Below, in pieces: positions 38,868 to 47,894 of a stretch of DNA of 64,000 nucleotides (the first letter of the stretch is position 1; every line of letters starts with the position of its first letter). The notes beneath the pieces were generated by a model. It was not told the DNA's origin. It ran no database searches and worked only from the letters and a program-made list of their open reading frames with translations. Position numbers and translations under genes: made by a program. This DNA comes from DATBVX01 sp963695985 (GTDB taxonomy: Bacteria > Pseudomonadota > Gammaproteobacteria > Steroidobacterales > Steroidobacteraceae). Location of the stretch: contig CAVOIC010000005.1 of NCBI GenBank assembly GCA_963695985.1, forward strand, positions 1 through 64,000. Reading direction: 5' to 3'.

Positions 38868-39839
38868 TCAGGCACGTTCGATGGGAAAGGCGAGAACCTG
38901 GTCGATCCTGTCGGCTCCGGCGGCGAGCATCACGACACGGTCGAAGCCGAGCGCCACGCCCGAGCAATCCGGCAGGCCGAAACTCAGGGCCTGCAGCAGG
39001 CGCTCGTCCAGCGGCGGGGCGTGCAGGGCGCGTGCACGCCGCAGGCTGAGATCAGCGTTGAAGCGGGTGCGTTGTTCGGCGGCATCCGCCAGTTCGTGAA
39101 AGCCGTTCGCCAACTCGATGCCCTCGAGGTAGATCTCGAAGCGCTCGGCCACCTTTGGATCGTCGGGTTTGAGGCGCGCTAACGCGGCTTGCGAGGCCGG
39201 GTACTCGTGCAGAAAAGTCAGCCCGCCACGTCCAAGACGCGGGCCCACAACCGTCGAAAGCAGCAGATCGAGGTACGCGTCGCGATCGTTGCCGAGGCCG
39301 CGTGGCACTGCGCCCCCGTGCCCGGTGACAGCGGTCTTGAGCTCCGCGATGCTGGCTGAGTGCGGGTCCACGCCCGCATACGCGCGCATGGCTTCGACGT
39401 ACGTCTGCCAGTCTGGCGCGCGGAGCGAGCGGTGCGGCGCAAGTAAGCGCTCGAGCAGCTTTGCCGCATCGCGCATCAGGGCCATGGCATCGAACCCGCG
39501 CCGGTACCACTCGATCAACGTGAATTCGGGGTTATGGAGGGCACCGCGCTCGCCATCGCGGAACACGCGCGCGATCTGATAGATGTCTCCCGCGCCAGTC
39601 GCAAGCAGTCGCTTCATGGCGTATTCGGGCGAGGTCTGCAGGTAGAACTCTCCGTGCCCGGCGATACGCGTGTGCAGTGATTGAAGGTGGACGTCGGTGA
39701 CCGTCGCATGGGCAAGCACCGGAGTCTCGACCTCCATGACAGCTGCGCTCTGGAAGTGGTCACGCACGACCCCCAGGAGCGATGCCCGCAGCTGCAGGGT
39801 GCGGATGTCGGCGCTCGGTTTCCAGTCGACGCGACTCAT
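38868..39839 (-). CDS. epmA: EF-P--(R)-beta-lysine ligase
   Basis: 323 residues (E. coli EpmA has 325). It is a class II lysyl-tRNA-synthetase paralogue without an anticodon domain that attaches (R)-beta-lysine to EF-P. Class II motifs: VMEVETPVL (motif 1), IARVFRDGERGALHNPEFTLIEWYR split across motif 2, and GVALGFDRVVML (motif 3). The ATG at 39839 overlaps the psd stop by four bases; an upstream extension to 39935 would lie inside psd. The beta-lysine mutase EpmB is not in the window. Confidence 0.95.
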   Translation of the reverse strand: MSRVDWKPSADIRTLQLRASLLGVVRDHFQSAAVMEVETPVLAHATVTDVHLQSLHTRIAGHGEFYLQTSPEYAMKRLLATGAGDIYQIARVFRDGERGALHNPEFTLIEWYRRGFDAMALMRDAAKLLERLLAPHRSLRAPDWQTYVEAMRAYAGVDPHSASIAELKTAVTGHGGAVPRGLGNDRDAYLDLLLSTVVGPRLGRGGLTFLHEYPASQAALARLKPDDPKVAERFEIYLEGIELANGFHELADAAEQRTRFNADLSLRRARALHAPPLDERLLQALSFGLPDCSGVALGFDRVVMLAAGADRIDQVLAFPIERA

Positions 39840-40738
39840 ACTGCGCCCGTCCTCCGCGCTGAATGTCCTGGGCTCAAGCGACCAATGCTCTCGCCGACGC
39901 GGACGGGATTTCCAGCAACCAGGGCCGGCGCCCACTGCACGCCACTGCCAAGCAGCAGGATGACGGTCGAGCCCATGTTGAATCGCCCCATCTCAGCGCC
40001 ACGTTCCAGGCGAATCGCTGAGCCTTTCGCCGCGAGCTCGCTCAAGCGCGCATCACGGTGCGGGGTAATTTCACCCGCCCACACCGTCGACATGCTCCCG
40101 ACAAACAACGCCCCGACCAATATCACCGCCAGCGGGCCGGAATCGGTCTCGAACAAGCAGAGCACCCGCTCGTTGCGTGCGAACAGCCGTGGTACTTGCG
40201 CGGTGGTCGTCGTATTCACGCTGAAAAGGCGCCCCGGCACGTGCACGGTTGCTGCCAACGCTCCGGCGAGAGGCATGTGAACCCGGTGGTAGTTATGCGG
40301 CGCAAGATAAAGAGTGGAGTACCAGCCGTCCTTAAAGCGGCGCGCCAGCGCGGCGTCGCCCAGCAACTGGTCGAGGGTGTAGCCATGGCCCTTGGCCTGG
40401 AACAGCCGGTCGCCTTCGATCGCCCCGGCGGCGCTCACGATGCCGTCGACCGGACTCACGATGCAGAAGGGCTCCTGCGCCACGGTGCGCGCCCCGGCTC
40501 GCAAGGCGCGCGTAAAGAAGTGGTTGAAGCTCGGATAGGCGAAGGGATCCGACTCGGCAGCTTCCGCCATGTTCACGGCGAAGTGGCGCAGAAAATAACC
40601 GATCAGTGCGTTCTTCCACCAGGTCGTCTCGCAACGGGTCGCACGCCACACGATGCGCGACAACAGGTGCTGTGGCAGCAGGTATTGCAGAGCGACGAAC
40701 GCGCGCTCACCGAAGGTCGGGGTGTCCGCTGCGGCCAT
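39836..40738 (-). CDS. psd: Phosphatidylserine decarboxylase proenzyme
   Basis: 300 residues. It makes phosphatidylethanolamine at the inner membrane. The chain cleaves itself between G256 and S257 in FNMGSTVILL, and the serine becomes the pyruvoyl group; this organism has MGST where many have LGST. Other blocks: FNHFFTR, SPVDGIVSAAG and YLAPHNYHRVHMP. It is coupled to epmA by an ATGA overlap and follows the SCO1 gene by 18 bases. Confidence 0.95.
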   Translation of the reverse strand: MAAADTPTFGERAFVALQYLLPQHLLSRIVWRATRCETTWWKNALIGYFLRHFAVNMAEAAESDPFAYPSFNHFFTRALRAGARTVAQEPFCIVSPVDGIVSAAGAIEGDRLFQAKGHGYTLDQLLGDAALARRFKDGWYSTLYLAPHNYHRVHMPLAGALAATVHVPGRLFSVNTTTTAQVPRLFARNERVLCLFETDSGPLAVILVGALFVGSMSTVWAGEITPHRDARLSELAAKGSAIRLERGAEMGRFNMGSTVILLLGSGVQWAPALVAGNPVRVGESIGRLSPGHSARRTGAV

Positions 40739-40756
40739 CGTGATTGTCGATCCCGG

Positions 40757-41371
40757 TCAGCCGCGCCCCAACATGCGCAGGTAGTCCGAGGCGAGATGCT
40801 GCGCGCTGAAGGGAGGCGAAAACACTGCCACCCGCCGGCCCTTTGGATCTACCAGCATGATCGCCGCAGTGTGATCGACCATGTAATCGTCAGCCCCGGC
40901 GTCGATCTTCTTGTGGGCCACCCCGAGCGCGGCCGTGAACTCATCGATCGCTGAGCTTGTGCCTGTGACACCGACGAAGCTCGAGTCGAACTGCGGCAGA
41001 TAAGCGGCGACTTGCTGCGGCGTATCGCGATCCGGGTCGACGCTGACGAACACCACATGGGGCCGTTCCTCGGGCGCCAGGCGGTCGAGCTCCTTCCGGA
41101 CCTGAGCCAGCGTGGAGAGCGTCATCGGGCAGATACCCGGGCAGTGCGTGAAGCCGAAGAACAACAGGCTCCAGTGTCCCTGCAACGCGGTGCGATCGAA
41201 CGGCGCACCATCCTGAGCGACGAGTCGTGTGGCCGGCATTAGCTGCGGCGGATCGATTGCCGTCCCGAATTGCAGCGCCACAGGCTGGGATGTGCGTGCG
41301 CCCAGCCACGCACCCGCCAGCGCGGCGACAATGAGCACGGCTCCCAGCAGCCAGGTGGTCGACGATTTCAT
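40757..41371 (-). CDS. SCO1/SenC/PrrC family copper chaperone
   Basis: 204 residues. An N-terminal hydrophobic segment (residues 7-24, WLLGAVLIVAALAGAWLG) anchors a periplasmic thioredoxin-like domain. Copper ligands are C77 and C81 in THCPGIC and H167 in VDHTAA; VSVDPDRDTP is the other SCO1 signature. Members deliver copper to the CuA site of cytochrome oxidase or act as thiol reductants. No oxidase genes are nearby, so the target is open. The ATG at 41371 starts immediately before the anchor; the upstream open frame to 41629 overlaps prmB and is not family-like. Confidence 0.9.
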   Translation of the reverse strand: MKSSTTWLLGAVLIVAALAGAWLGARTSQPVALQFGTAIDPPQLMPATRLVAQDGAPFDRTALQGHWSLLFFGFTHCPGICPMTLSTLAQVRKELDRLAPEERPHVVFVSVDPDRDTPQQVAAYLPQFDSSFVGVTGTSSAIDEFTAALGVAHKKIDAGADDYMVDHTAAIMLVDPKGRRVAVFSPPFSAQHLASDYLRMLGRG

Positions 41372-41394
41372 GCGCGCGATTATAGTGGCGCGGG

Positions 41395-41413
41395 TGGAGG
41401 GCAGCTGAAGTTG
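41395..41413 (+). promoter_or_regulatory. Ribosome-binding site and TTG start of prmB
   Basis: GGAGGG about ten bases before a TTG at 41411. This is the only start giving the family's full length with a proper Shine-Dalgarno site. Confidence 0.6.
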
Positions 41414-42346
41414 GTTGCAAAGAAACGCACCGCGCTCCGGCGCGCGCCGACAGTCGGGGACCTGATGCGTGAAAGTGCCGCGCGCCTCGCGCGCGCGCAC
41501 CTCGCGTACGGCCACGGCACCGACAACGCTCACGATGAGTCGGCGGCGCTCGTGTTCCATGCGCTGAATCTCGATCACTCCCAAGCACCGCAGGCGTACG
41601 CGCGCCCAGTGTCGCCGAGGGGGCTGCAACGGGTGCGCGCCATCATCTCGCGGCGCATTCGTACGCGCGTCCCCGCCGCATACCTGACGCGGCGCATGTG
41701 GTTCGCGGGCCTGGACTTCTACGTCGACGAACGCGTGCTCGTGCCGCGCTCCCCGATCGCAGAGCTGATCGAGAATGGGTTCGCTCCGTGGATCGAGGCG
41801 CGGCGCGTGCGGCGGGTACTCGATATCGGCACCGGCAGCGGCTGCATCGCCGTTGCGATCGCCAGGCGCCTGCCGCGCGCCGAGGTCGATGCCGTAGACA
41901 TCTCAGCGCCAGCGCTGGTCGTGGCCCGGCGCAACATCCGCCGCCACCGCGTGCGCCGCCGCGTGCATGCGCTGCATGGGGATCTGTTCAGCGCGAGCGG
42001 CACCCGGCGGTACGATATCATCGTCAGCAATCCACCCTACGTGGGCACACGGGAGTATGAGTCACTGCCAGCGGAATACCGCCGCGAGCCGGGCATTGCG
42101 TTACGCAGCGGTGCTTCGGGGCTCGATGCCGTGTCGCGAATCCTCGCGCAGGCGGAGAAGTTCCTGAGTCCGCGCGGCATCTTGGTGGTCGAAGTCGGCA
42201 ACTCGCAGCGGGCACTCGAGCGGCGTTATCCGACGGTGCCGTTCGTATGGCTCGCTTTTCAGCGCGGCGGAGGCGGAGTGTTCGTGTTGAGCCGTGAACA
42301 GCTCGTGGCGCATCGAAGCGAACTGACGCAAAGCGGCGGGTCCTGA
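41411..42346 (+). CDS. prmB: Ribosomal protein uL3 glutamine methyltransferase
   Basis: 311 residues from the TTG at 41411, matching E. coli PrmB (310). An ATG at 41465 would remove a helix that aligns with the family. It methylates a glutamine of ribosomal protein L3. The SAM site is DIGTGSGCIAVA and the catalytic NPPY sits in IVSNPPYVGTREY; YGHGTDNAHDE and AYLTRRMWFAGLDFYVDERVLVPRSP are PrmB-specific blocks that separate it from PrmC. aroC follows 31 bases later, a common neighbour. Divergent from the SCO1 gene. Confidence 0.93.
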   Translation: MVAKKRTALRRAPTVGDLMRESAARLARAHLAYGHGTDNAHDESAALVFHALNLDHSQAPQAYARPVSPRGLQRVRAIISRRIRTRVPAAYLTRRMWFAGLDFYVDERVLVPRSPIAELIENGFAPWIEARRVRRVLDIGTGSGCIAVAIARRLPRAEVDAVDISAPALVVARRNIRRHRVRRRVHALHGDLFSASGTRRYDIIVSNPPYVGTREYESLPAEYRREPGIALRSGASGLDAVSRILAQAEKFLSPRGILVVEVGNSQRALERRYPTVPFVWLAFQRGGGGVFVLSREQLVAHRSELTQSGGS

Positions 42347-42377
42347 GAGCTCGCGATCCCTGATAATCAGCACATCT

Positions 42378-43475
42378 ATGTCCGGCAACACCATCGGCAC
42401 GCTCTTTTCAGTCACGACCTTCGGCGAGAGTCATGGGGCGGCGCTGGGCTGTGTCATCGACGGTTGTCCTCCCGGTATGGCGCTCAGCGAGGCAGACATC
42501 CAGCCCGACGTCGATCGGCGGCGCTCCGGCAACTCGCATTTCACCAGCCAGCGGCGCGAAGCGGACCTGGTGCGAATCCTGTCGGGGGTCTTCGAGGGCC
42601 GCACCACCGGCACACCGATCGGGCTGCTCATCGAGAATACAGACCAGCGCTCGCGCGACTACGAGAAGATCAAGGACCGCTTTCGCCCCGGCCACGCGGA
42701 TTACACCTACCAGCAGAAGTACGGTTTTCGCGACTATCGTGGCGGCGGGCGCTCTTCAGCGCGCGAGACGGTGATGCGCGTTGCGGCAGGGGCCATCGCT
42801 CGCAAGTACCTGCGCGAGCGCCTCGGCGTACGCATCTACGGCTACCTGGCGCAGATGGGTCCCATCAAGCTGGAAGCGAAAGACCCGGCCGGTGCGTACT
42901 CGAACCCGTTCTTCTGTCCCGACGCGTCGCGGGTACCCGAACTCGAGGCCTTCGTCTGGAAGCTGCTGGAGCAGGGCGATTCCATCGGTGCGCAGGTGAC
43001 CGTGATCGCGAGCGGCGTCCCGCCGGGACTCGGCGAGCCGGTGTTTGGCCGCCTCGACGCGGACATCGCCGGCGCGATGATGGGCATCAATGCCGTGAAG
43101 GGCGTGGAAATCGGCGCCGGCTTTCGCGCCGTAGAGCAGCGAGGCAGCGAGCATCGAGATGAGCTCACGCCTGATGGCTTTCGGTCCAATCACGCCGGTG
43201 GCGTACTCGGCGGGATCTCCTCCGGCCAGGACCTCGTGATCAACATCGCCCTGAAGCCCACCTCCAGCATCCGCATTCCGGGCGCGACCATCGACGTGCA
43301 GGGTCAACCCGTGGAGATCTCGACCACGGGCCGGCACGACCCGTGCGTCGGGTTGCGCGCCACGCCGATTGCCGAAGCGATGCTCGCGATCGTCCTGATG
43401 GACCATTACCTGAGACACCGGGCGCAGAATGCCGACGTGTCATCACCCACGCCCGACATCACCCGGCGACGCTGA
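42378..43475 (+). CDS. aroC: Chorismate synthase
   Basis: 365 residues. It makes chorismate from EPSP with reduced FMN, the last shikimate step. Signatures: the start NTIGTLFSVTTFGESHG, the DRRRSGNSHFTSQRRE block, GHADYTYQQKYGFRDYRGGGRSSARET split over conserved positions, and the C-terminal RHDPCVG. It sits between prmB and asd as in other Gammaproteobacteria. No bifunctional FMN reductase domain is present. Confidence 0.97.
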   Translation: MSGNTIGTLFSVTTFGESHGAALGCVIDGCPPGMALSEADIQPDVDRRRSGNSHFTSQRREADLVRILSGVFEGRTTGTPIGLLIENTDQRSRDYEKIKDRFRPGHADYTYQQKYGFRDYRGGGRSSARETVMRVAAGAIARKYLRERLGVRIYGYLAQMGPIKLEAKDPAGAYSNPFFCPDASRVPELEAFVWKLLEQGDSIGAQVTVIASGVPPGLGEPVFGRLDADIAGAMMGINAVKGVEIGAGFRAVEQRGSEHRDELTPDGFRSNHAGGVLGGISSGQDLVINIALKPTSSIRIPGATIDVQGQPVEISTTGRHDPCVGLRATPIAEAMLAIVLMDHYLRHRAQNADVSSPTPDITRRR

Positions 43476-43603
43476 TCACAGTCTCGAGTCGAGCGACGCC
43501 GGCGGGGCCGGAATCGGCCTTCCGCATCTTATCGACCGGCAGTGATTCAGGTACTGTGGTGGCAGGCAGCGATGAGCTGCCATTCAGCAGAGGCTTCGGG
43601 TTC

Positions 43604-44626
43604 GTGGGCAAAGAGTGGCGTGTGGCGGTCGTCGGGGCGACCGGCCTCGTTGGCGAAACGATGATTCAGGTGCTGGCGGAGCGAAACTTCCCGGTGAAAG
43701 AGCTGTTCCCCCTGGCGAGCAACCGCTCGCTTGGCAGGACCGTCGAATTCAGGGGTCGTCATTACCCGGTCGAGGAACTCGCGAGCTTCGATTTCTCCCG
43801 CGCGGACATCGGGCTGTTCTCAGCCGGGAGTGAAGTCTCTGCCGACTTCGCGCCTAAGGCGGCCGCCGCTGGCTGCATCGTCATCGACAATACTTCGCAG
43901 TTCCGTTACGACGAAGACATACCGCTGGTGGTTCCCGAGGTGAATCCTCACGCGGTAGCGCAGTTCCGCAAGCGCAACATCATCGCCAACCCTAACTGCT
44001 CTACGATCCAGATGGTGGTGGCGCTCAAGCCGATTCACGACGTGGCGCAGATCGAGCGCATTAACGTCGCCACGTATCAGTCGGTGTCGGGGGCCGGCAA
44101 GGAAGCGGTCGAGGAGTTGGCCGTCCAGACCGCGGCTCTCCTGGGCGGCAAGTCGGTGGAGAACCGTGTAAGCCCTAAGCAGATCGCCTTCAATTGCGTG
44201 CCGCAGATCGACAAGTTCCAGGACAACGGTTACACCAGGGAGGAGATGAAGATGCTGTGGGAGACCCGCAAGATCATGGGGGACCCGAGCATCCGCGTGA
44301 ATGCGACCGCCGTTCGCGTGCCGGTCTTCTACGGGCACTCCGAAGCCGTGCACATCGAGACCCGCCGCAAGATTACCGCCGAGCAGGCGCGCGAGTTATT
44401 GCGCAAGGCGCCAGGTGTGGAGGTGCTGGATCAGCCCAAACCGGGCGGATATCCGACCGCGGTGACCGAAGCGGCCAACCGGGACACGGTCTACGTGGGC
44501 CGGATCCGCGAGGATATCTCCCACGAGCGGGGTCTTGATCTATGGATCGTGGCGGATAATGTGCGCAAAGGCGCCGCCACGAACAGCGTGCAGATCGCCG
44601 AGATTTTGGTCAGTGAGTACTTATAA
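43604..44626 (+). CDS. asd: Aspartate-semialdehyde dehydrogenase
   Basis: 340 residues from a GTG at 43604, with AGAGG about ten bases upstream; the frame is open much earlier but overlaps aroC. It reduces aspartyl phosphate to the semialdehyde for lysine, threonine, methionine and diaminopimelate. NADP fold VAVVGATGLVGETM; catalytic C132 in NPNCSTIQMV; the substrate-binding histidine lies in the FYGHSEAVH block. The sequence is the Gram-positive-like/type-2 ASADH form (short, no E. coli insert). fimV follows 102 bases downstream, as in Pseudomonas. Confidence 0.94.
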   Translation: MGKEWRVAVVGATGLVGETMIQVLAERNFPVKELFPLASNRSLGRTVEFRGRHYPVEELASFDFSRADIGLFSAGSEVSADFAPKAAAAGCIVIDNTSQFRYDEDIPLVVPEVNPHAVAQFRKRNIIANPNCSTIQMVVALKPIHDVAQIERINVATYQSVSGAGKEAVEELAVQTAALLGGKSVENRVSPKQIAFNCVPQIDKFQDNGYTREEMKMLWETRKIMGDPSIRVNATAVRVPVFYGHSEAVHIETRRKITAEQARELLRKAPGVEVLDQPKPGGYPTAVTEAANRDTVYVGRIREDISHERGLDLWIVADNVRKGAATNSVQIAEILVSEYL

Positions 44627-44628
44627 GA

Positions 44629-44634
44629 TATAGT
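44629..44634 (+). promoter_or_regulatory. Candidate -10 box for fimV
   Basis: TATAGT starting three bases after the asd stop, with TTGGTC 17 bases upstream at 44606-44611. Between it and the start lies an inverted repeat TGTGA, 8 bases, TCACA (near 44656-44673). Confidence 0.35.
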
Positions 44635-44728
44635 CTCGCCTCAGTTTCCGAGGCGTGTGAACTATCTCTCACAAGTTACTGTACAAAGTGGACTTGCAGA
44701 TCCACCCCCCGCTCTCCAGGGAGCAGTG

Positions 44729-47700
44729 ATGACAGGAACATTGCAGCGCCTGATCGCTCTGGTTTTGCTCTTTTGCCCCACGGCGCTCTTTGCGCTTGGG
44801 CTCGGCGAAATTCGCCTCAACTCGGCGCTCAACGAGCCGCTGGATGCGGAGATCGAGCTGGTCGGTGCTCAGCCCGACGAGTTGGGCTCGGTCAGGGCCA
44901 CGCTGGCGAGCGCCGATACGTTTACCCGCTACGGCCTGGAGCGTCCGCCTTTTCTCTCCAAGATCGAGTTCAAGGTCGGCCAGGGCCGCGATGGACGCGC
45001 CGCGTTGCTGGTGCGCTCGCGCGATTCCGTCTCCGATCCGTTCCTTACACTGCTGGTCGACGTGAACTGGTCGCGCGGCCGGCTGCTGCGCGAGTACACG
45101 ATGCTGCTCGATCCTCCGGTGTACACGCCGGGCGGCGAGCAAGCGCCCAGTGCGCCGGTGTCGGCGCCACAGGCCGGTGAGACCGAAGGCGCCAGCAGCG
45201 GTGCCGTGCAACGTGCGGCCGAGCCCGCCCCTCCAGCTCCCACGCCTTCTGGCGGCGTAAGCCGCGCGCCGGAGGCGGAGGCGGCTCCGAGTCCGAGCAT
45301 GAGCGCGGGCTCGAGCTACACGGTGCGCAACAATGACACGCTGTGGCGGATCGCGAGTGGACTGAAGCCCGGTGCGACCTCCGACGTCAACCGCATGATG
45401 CTGGCGATCTATCGCTCCAACCCAGATGCCTTCAGCGGCAGCATCAATCAGCTGCGCGCGGGCGCGATTCTGCGCCTGCCGAGCGATGCGGAGTTCGAGT
45501 CCGTGGGCGCGACGGAAGCGAGCGCCGAGGTGCGTCGCCAGTACGCGGAATGGCGTACGAGTCGCGGCCAGGCCGCCGCGGGAGCTGCTCCGGGCGAGCG
45601 CTTGCGGTTGGTCACACCGAAGGAGGGCGGTGAAGGCGCGGGCACGCAAGCAGCGGCAGGCACCGCTCAGACGCAGGAGCTGCGCGACAAAGTGCAGCAG
45701 CTCGAGTCACAACTCGCCGAGTCGCGCCGCCTGCTGGAAGTGAAGGACGCCGAGCTTGCCAAGCTGCAGCAGCAGACTGGCAAGGAGGCTCAGCCCGCCC
45801 CGACGCCGCCACCGCCGGCCGCGCAGACCGAGCAGCCGCCGACCGAGCAGGTGCCGCCCCCAGTTGAAGCCCAAGCTCCGGCACCGACAGAAGCCCCGCC
45901 GGCAGCGACGACGACACCGGCTGTGGAACCTCAACCGACCCCGGCAGAGCAGCCGAAGCCACCGACACCGGCACCCGCAGCGCCGGCGGAGCAGCAGCCC
46001 TCGATGCTCGATTGGGTCATCGAGCACTGGTACTACGCGCTGGCCGCACTTCTGATCCTGGTGCTGCTGTGGCTGGCAACCCGACGCCGACGCAAAGAGC
46101 CTGACTTTGCGAGCCTCGGCCGCCTCGCCGATGCGGCGCGGGCCGGCGCAGCACGCGAACCACGCCTGGACCGCGAGCCGGTCACCACGCCGGTACGCGC
46201 GACGCGCCCGGCCGAAGATGCGTTCCTGGTTGAGGAGAGCGGCGAGCGCCAGCAGCCGAAGATTGCCAGGGCGGAAGAGCCGGTCCACATCGAGCGTGCG
46301 AAGGTTGAGCCCGCGCGCGCGAAAAGTGCCGACGAGACGCTGAGCTCTGAGACTGCAATCAACCTCGACCAGGGCGATCCGCTGGCCGAAGCCGATTTCC
46401 ACATGGCCTATGGTCTTTATGACCAGGCCGCCGATCTGGTGCGCATCGCCATCGAGCGCGAGCCCAAGCGCCGCGACCTCCGGCTGAAGCTGCTGGAAAT
46501 CTTCTTCGTCTGGGGCAACAAGGACGCCTTCCTCGAGTCAGCGCGCCAGCTCGCGCAGAGCCGCGCGGAAGCCGGCCCGGGCGAGTGGGAAAAGATCGCG
46601 ATCATGGGCCGCCAGATCAGCCCGGAAGATCCGTTGTTCGCGCAGGCTCCGGGTGCTGCGGGCGCGGCCGCAGCCGACGTCGATTTGAATCTCGAAGGCG
46701 GCGAAAACCGCGTCGACCTCGACCTGCTCGGACCGCCCGAGGGTGAGGCGGGCGGCGCCATCGACCTCGACCTCGGCACGGCGGGGGCGGAGGACACGAC
46801 TGCCACAACCGGAGAGTCGCCCACCCTGGCAGACCAGGGTTTCGATTTCCCGCTCCACGATCAGACCACGCGTGTCGATGGCACCGCCACGACCCGCGAG
46901 ATGGCCGTACGCACTACGGAAATGCCCACGATCGAGACGGAAACCTATCGTGGCGCCCATGAGGCGCCGACGGTCGAGTCACCCGTGCTGCGTGGCCGCG
47001 ACTCGCCGACCATCAAGGAGAAGATCGACTCGGCGCTATTCCGTAAAGACGAGACGAGCCCCGATCAGACCGCCGAGCTGGCGCTGGATGATCTGGGGCT
47101 CGAGCTCAATGAGCTGGCGGCGGCACACGCCGACCCGCTGGAAGAAACCGATCATCCGCCGAACGCACCCACCATGCTGGCCGGACTCGATGAAAAATCC
47201 CGCCGGCTGCTCGCGGAAGCGGAGGCACGTCGCCAGTCTCTAAGCGACGAGGAAGATACCAAGGTCAGCCCGACGGGCACGTGGGTGATCGAGGACAAGA
47301 CGATGGCGGCGACGCTCGCCCTCCCGGGTGCACCAGAGCGCGACACGACCGCGACGACTGCCCGCAACCGTGCGCTGTCCGGCGATGGGAACGGGGACAC
47401 GGCGCGACGCCGTAGGCCCGACACGGAACCCACAGCGCAGATGCCGCGGACCGGTGGCGCGGAGATGGATCTCGATCTCGACCGGCTCGAGGCTGCCCTG
47501 ACTTCGGACACCGTCAAGCAGCCGCGCAGGGGTGCGGGCGAGGAAGACCGCTTTTCTACGGACGTCTTTGGTGCCAAGGATCTCGCCGCGACGGATCTGG
47601 ACCTCGATGTCGGGGAGGTCAAGCGCGATCGTGACCGGGAGCCCACCAGCACGGCACGTATTCCAGCCGACGAGATGGGCCTGCCTGAGCTCGAGCCCGT

Positions 47701-47860
47701 CACCATGAGCGAGGTGGGGACCAAGCTCGACCTCGCGCGGGCGTACATGGATATGGGAGACCCGGAGGGCGCGCGCAGCATTCTTGAAGAGGTGCTGCAG
47801 GAAGGCTCGGCTACCCAGAAGCAGGAAGCGCAGCGCCTGATCGAGTCGCTGCCGGGCTGA
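44729..47860 (+). CDS. fimV: FimV/HubP polar hub protein
   Basis: 1043 residues from the ATG at 44729, with AGGGAG upstream. FimV anchors polar complexes and is needed for type IV pili and twitching in Pseudomonas. Order seen: signal peptide (1-24, ending ALFALG), N-terminal FimV domain starting LGEIRLNSALNEPL, Pro/Ala-rich linker, LysM peptidoglycan-binding domain about 195-255 (YTVRNNDTLWRIA), coiled coil about 318-350, Pro-rich stretch, one transmembrane helix near 435-452 (YYALAALLILVLLW) followed by RRRRK, a TPR-like segment near 570-620, a long acidic disordered region, and the FimV C-terminal TPR motif at 995-1043. It lies between asd and truA, the classical position. Confidence 0.95.
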   Translation: MTGTLQRLIALVLLFCPTALFALGLGEIRLNSALNEPLDAEIELVGAQPDELGSVRATLASADTFTRYGLERPPFLSKIEFKVGQGRDGRAALLVRSRDSVSDPFLTLLVDVNWSRGRLLREYTMLLDPPVYTPGGEQAPSAPVSAPQAGETEGASSGAVQRAAEPAPPAPTPSGGVSRAPEAEAAPSPSMSAGSSYTVRNNDTLWRIASGLKPGATSDVNRMMLAIYRSNPDAFSGSINQLRAGAILRLPSDAEFESVGATEASAEVRRQYAEWRTSRGQAAAGAAPGERLRLVTPKEGGEGAGTQAAAGTAQTQELRDKVQQLESQLAESRRLLEVKDAELAKLQQQTGKEAQPAPTPPPPAAQTEQPPTEQVPPPVEAQAPAPTEAPPAATTTPAVEPQPTPAEQPKPPTPAPAAPAEQQPSMLDWVIEHWYYALAALLILVLLWLATRRRRKEPDFASLGRLADAARAGAAREPRLDREPVTTPVRATRPAEDAFLVEESGERQQPKIARAEEPVHIERAKVEPARAKSADETLSSETAINLDQGDPLAEADFHMAYGLYDQAADLVRIAIEREPKRRDLRLKLLEIFFVWGNKDAFLESARQLAQSRAEAGPGEWEKIAIMGRQISPEDPLFAQAPGAAGAAAADVDLNLEGGENRVDLDLLGPPEGEAGGAIDLDLGTAGAEDTTATTGESPTLADQGFDFPLHDQTTRVDGTATTREMAVRTTEMPTIETETYRGAHEAPTVESPVLRGRDSPTIKEKIDSALFRKDETSPDQTAELALDDLGLELNELAAAHADPLEETDHPPNAPTMLAGLDEKSRRLLAEAEARRQSLSDEEDTKVSPTGTWVIEDKTMAATLALPGAPERDTTATTARNRALSGDGNGDTARRRRPDTEPTAQMPRTGGAEMDLDLDRLEAALTSDTVKQPRRGAGEEDRFSTDVFGAKDLAATDLDLDVGEVKRDRDREPTSTARIPADEMGLPELEPVTMSEVGTKLDLARAYMDMGDPEGARSILEEVLQEGSATQKQEAQRLIESLPG

Positions 47861-47894
47861 CGCTCCGCGCCCGCCGGCGCAGAGCCACAGGCGA

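Noticed and set aside
42355..42370. CTGATAATCAG palindrome before aroC as a regulator site
   Set aside because: Only 5-1-5 and within a 31-base gap; it could simply be a -10 element. Too short to name an operator.
44656..44673. CRP binding site ahead of fimV
   Set aside because: The arms match but the spacer is 8 bases, not 6; kept only as a weak finding, not annotated as an operator.
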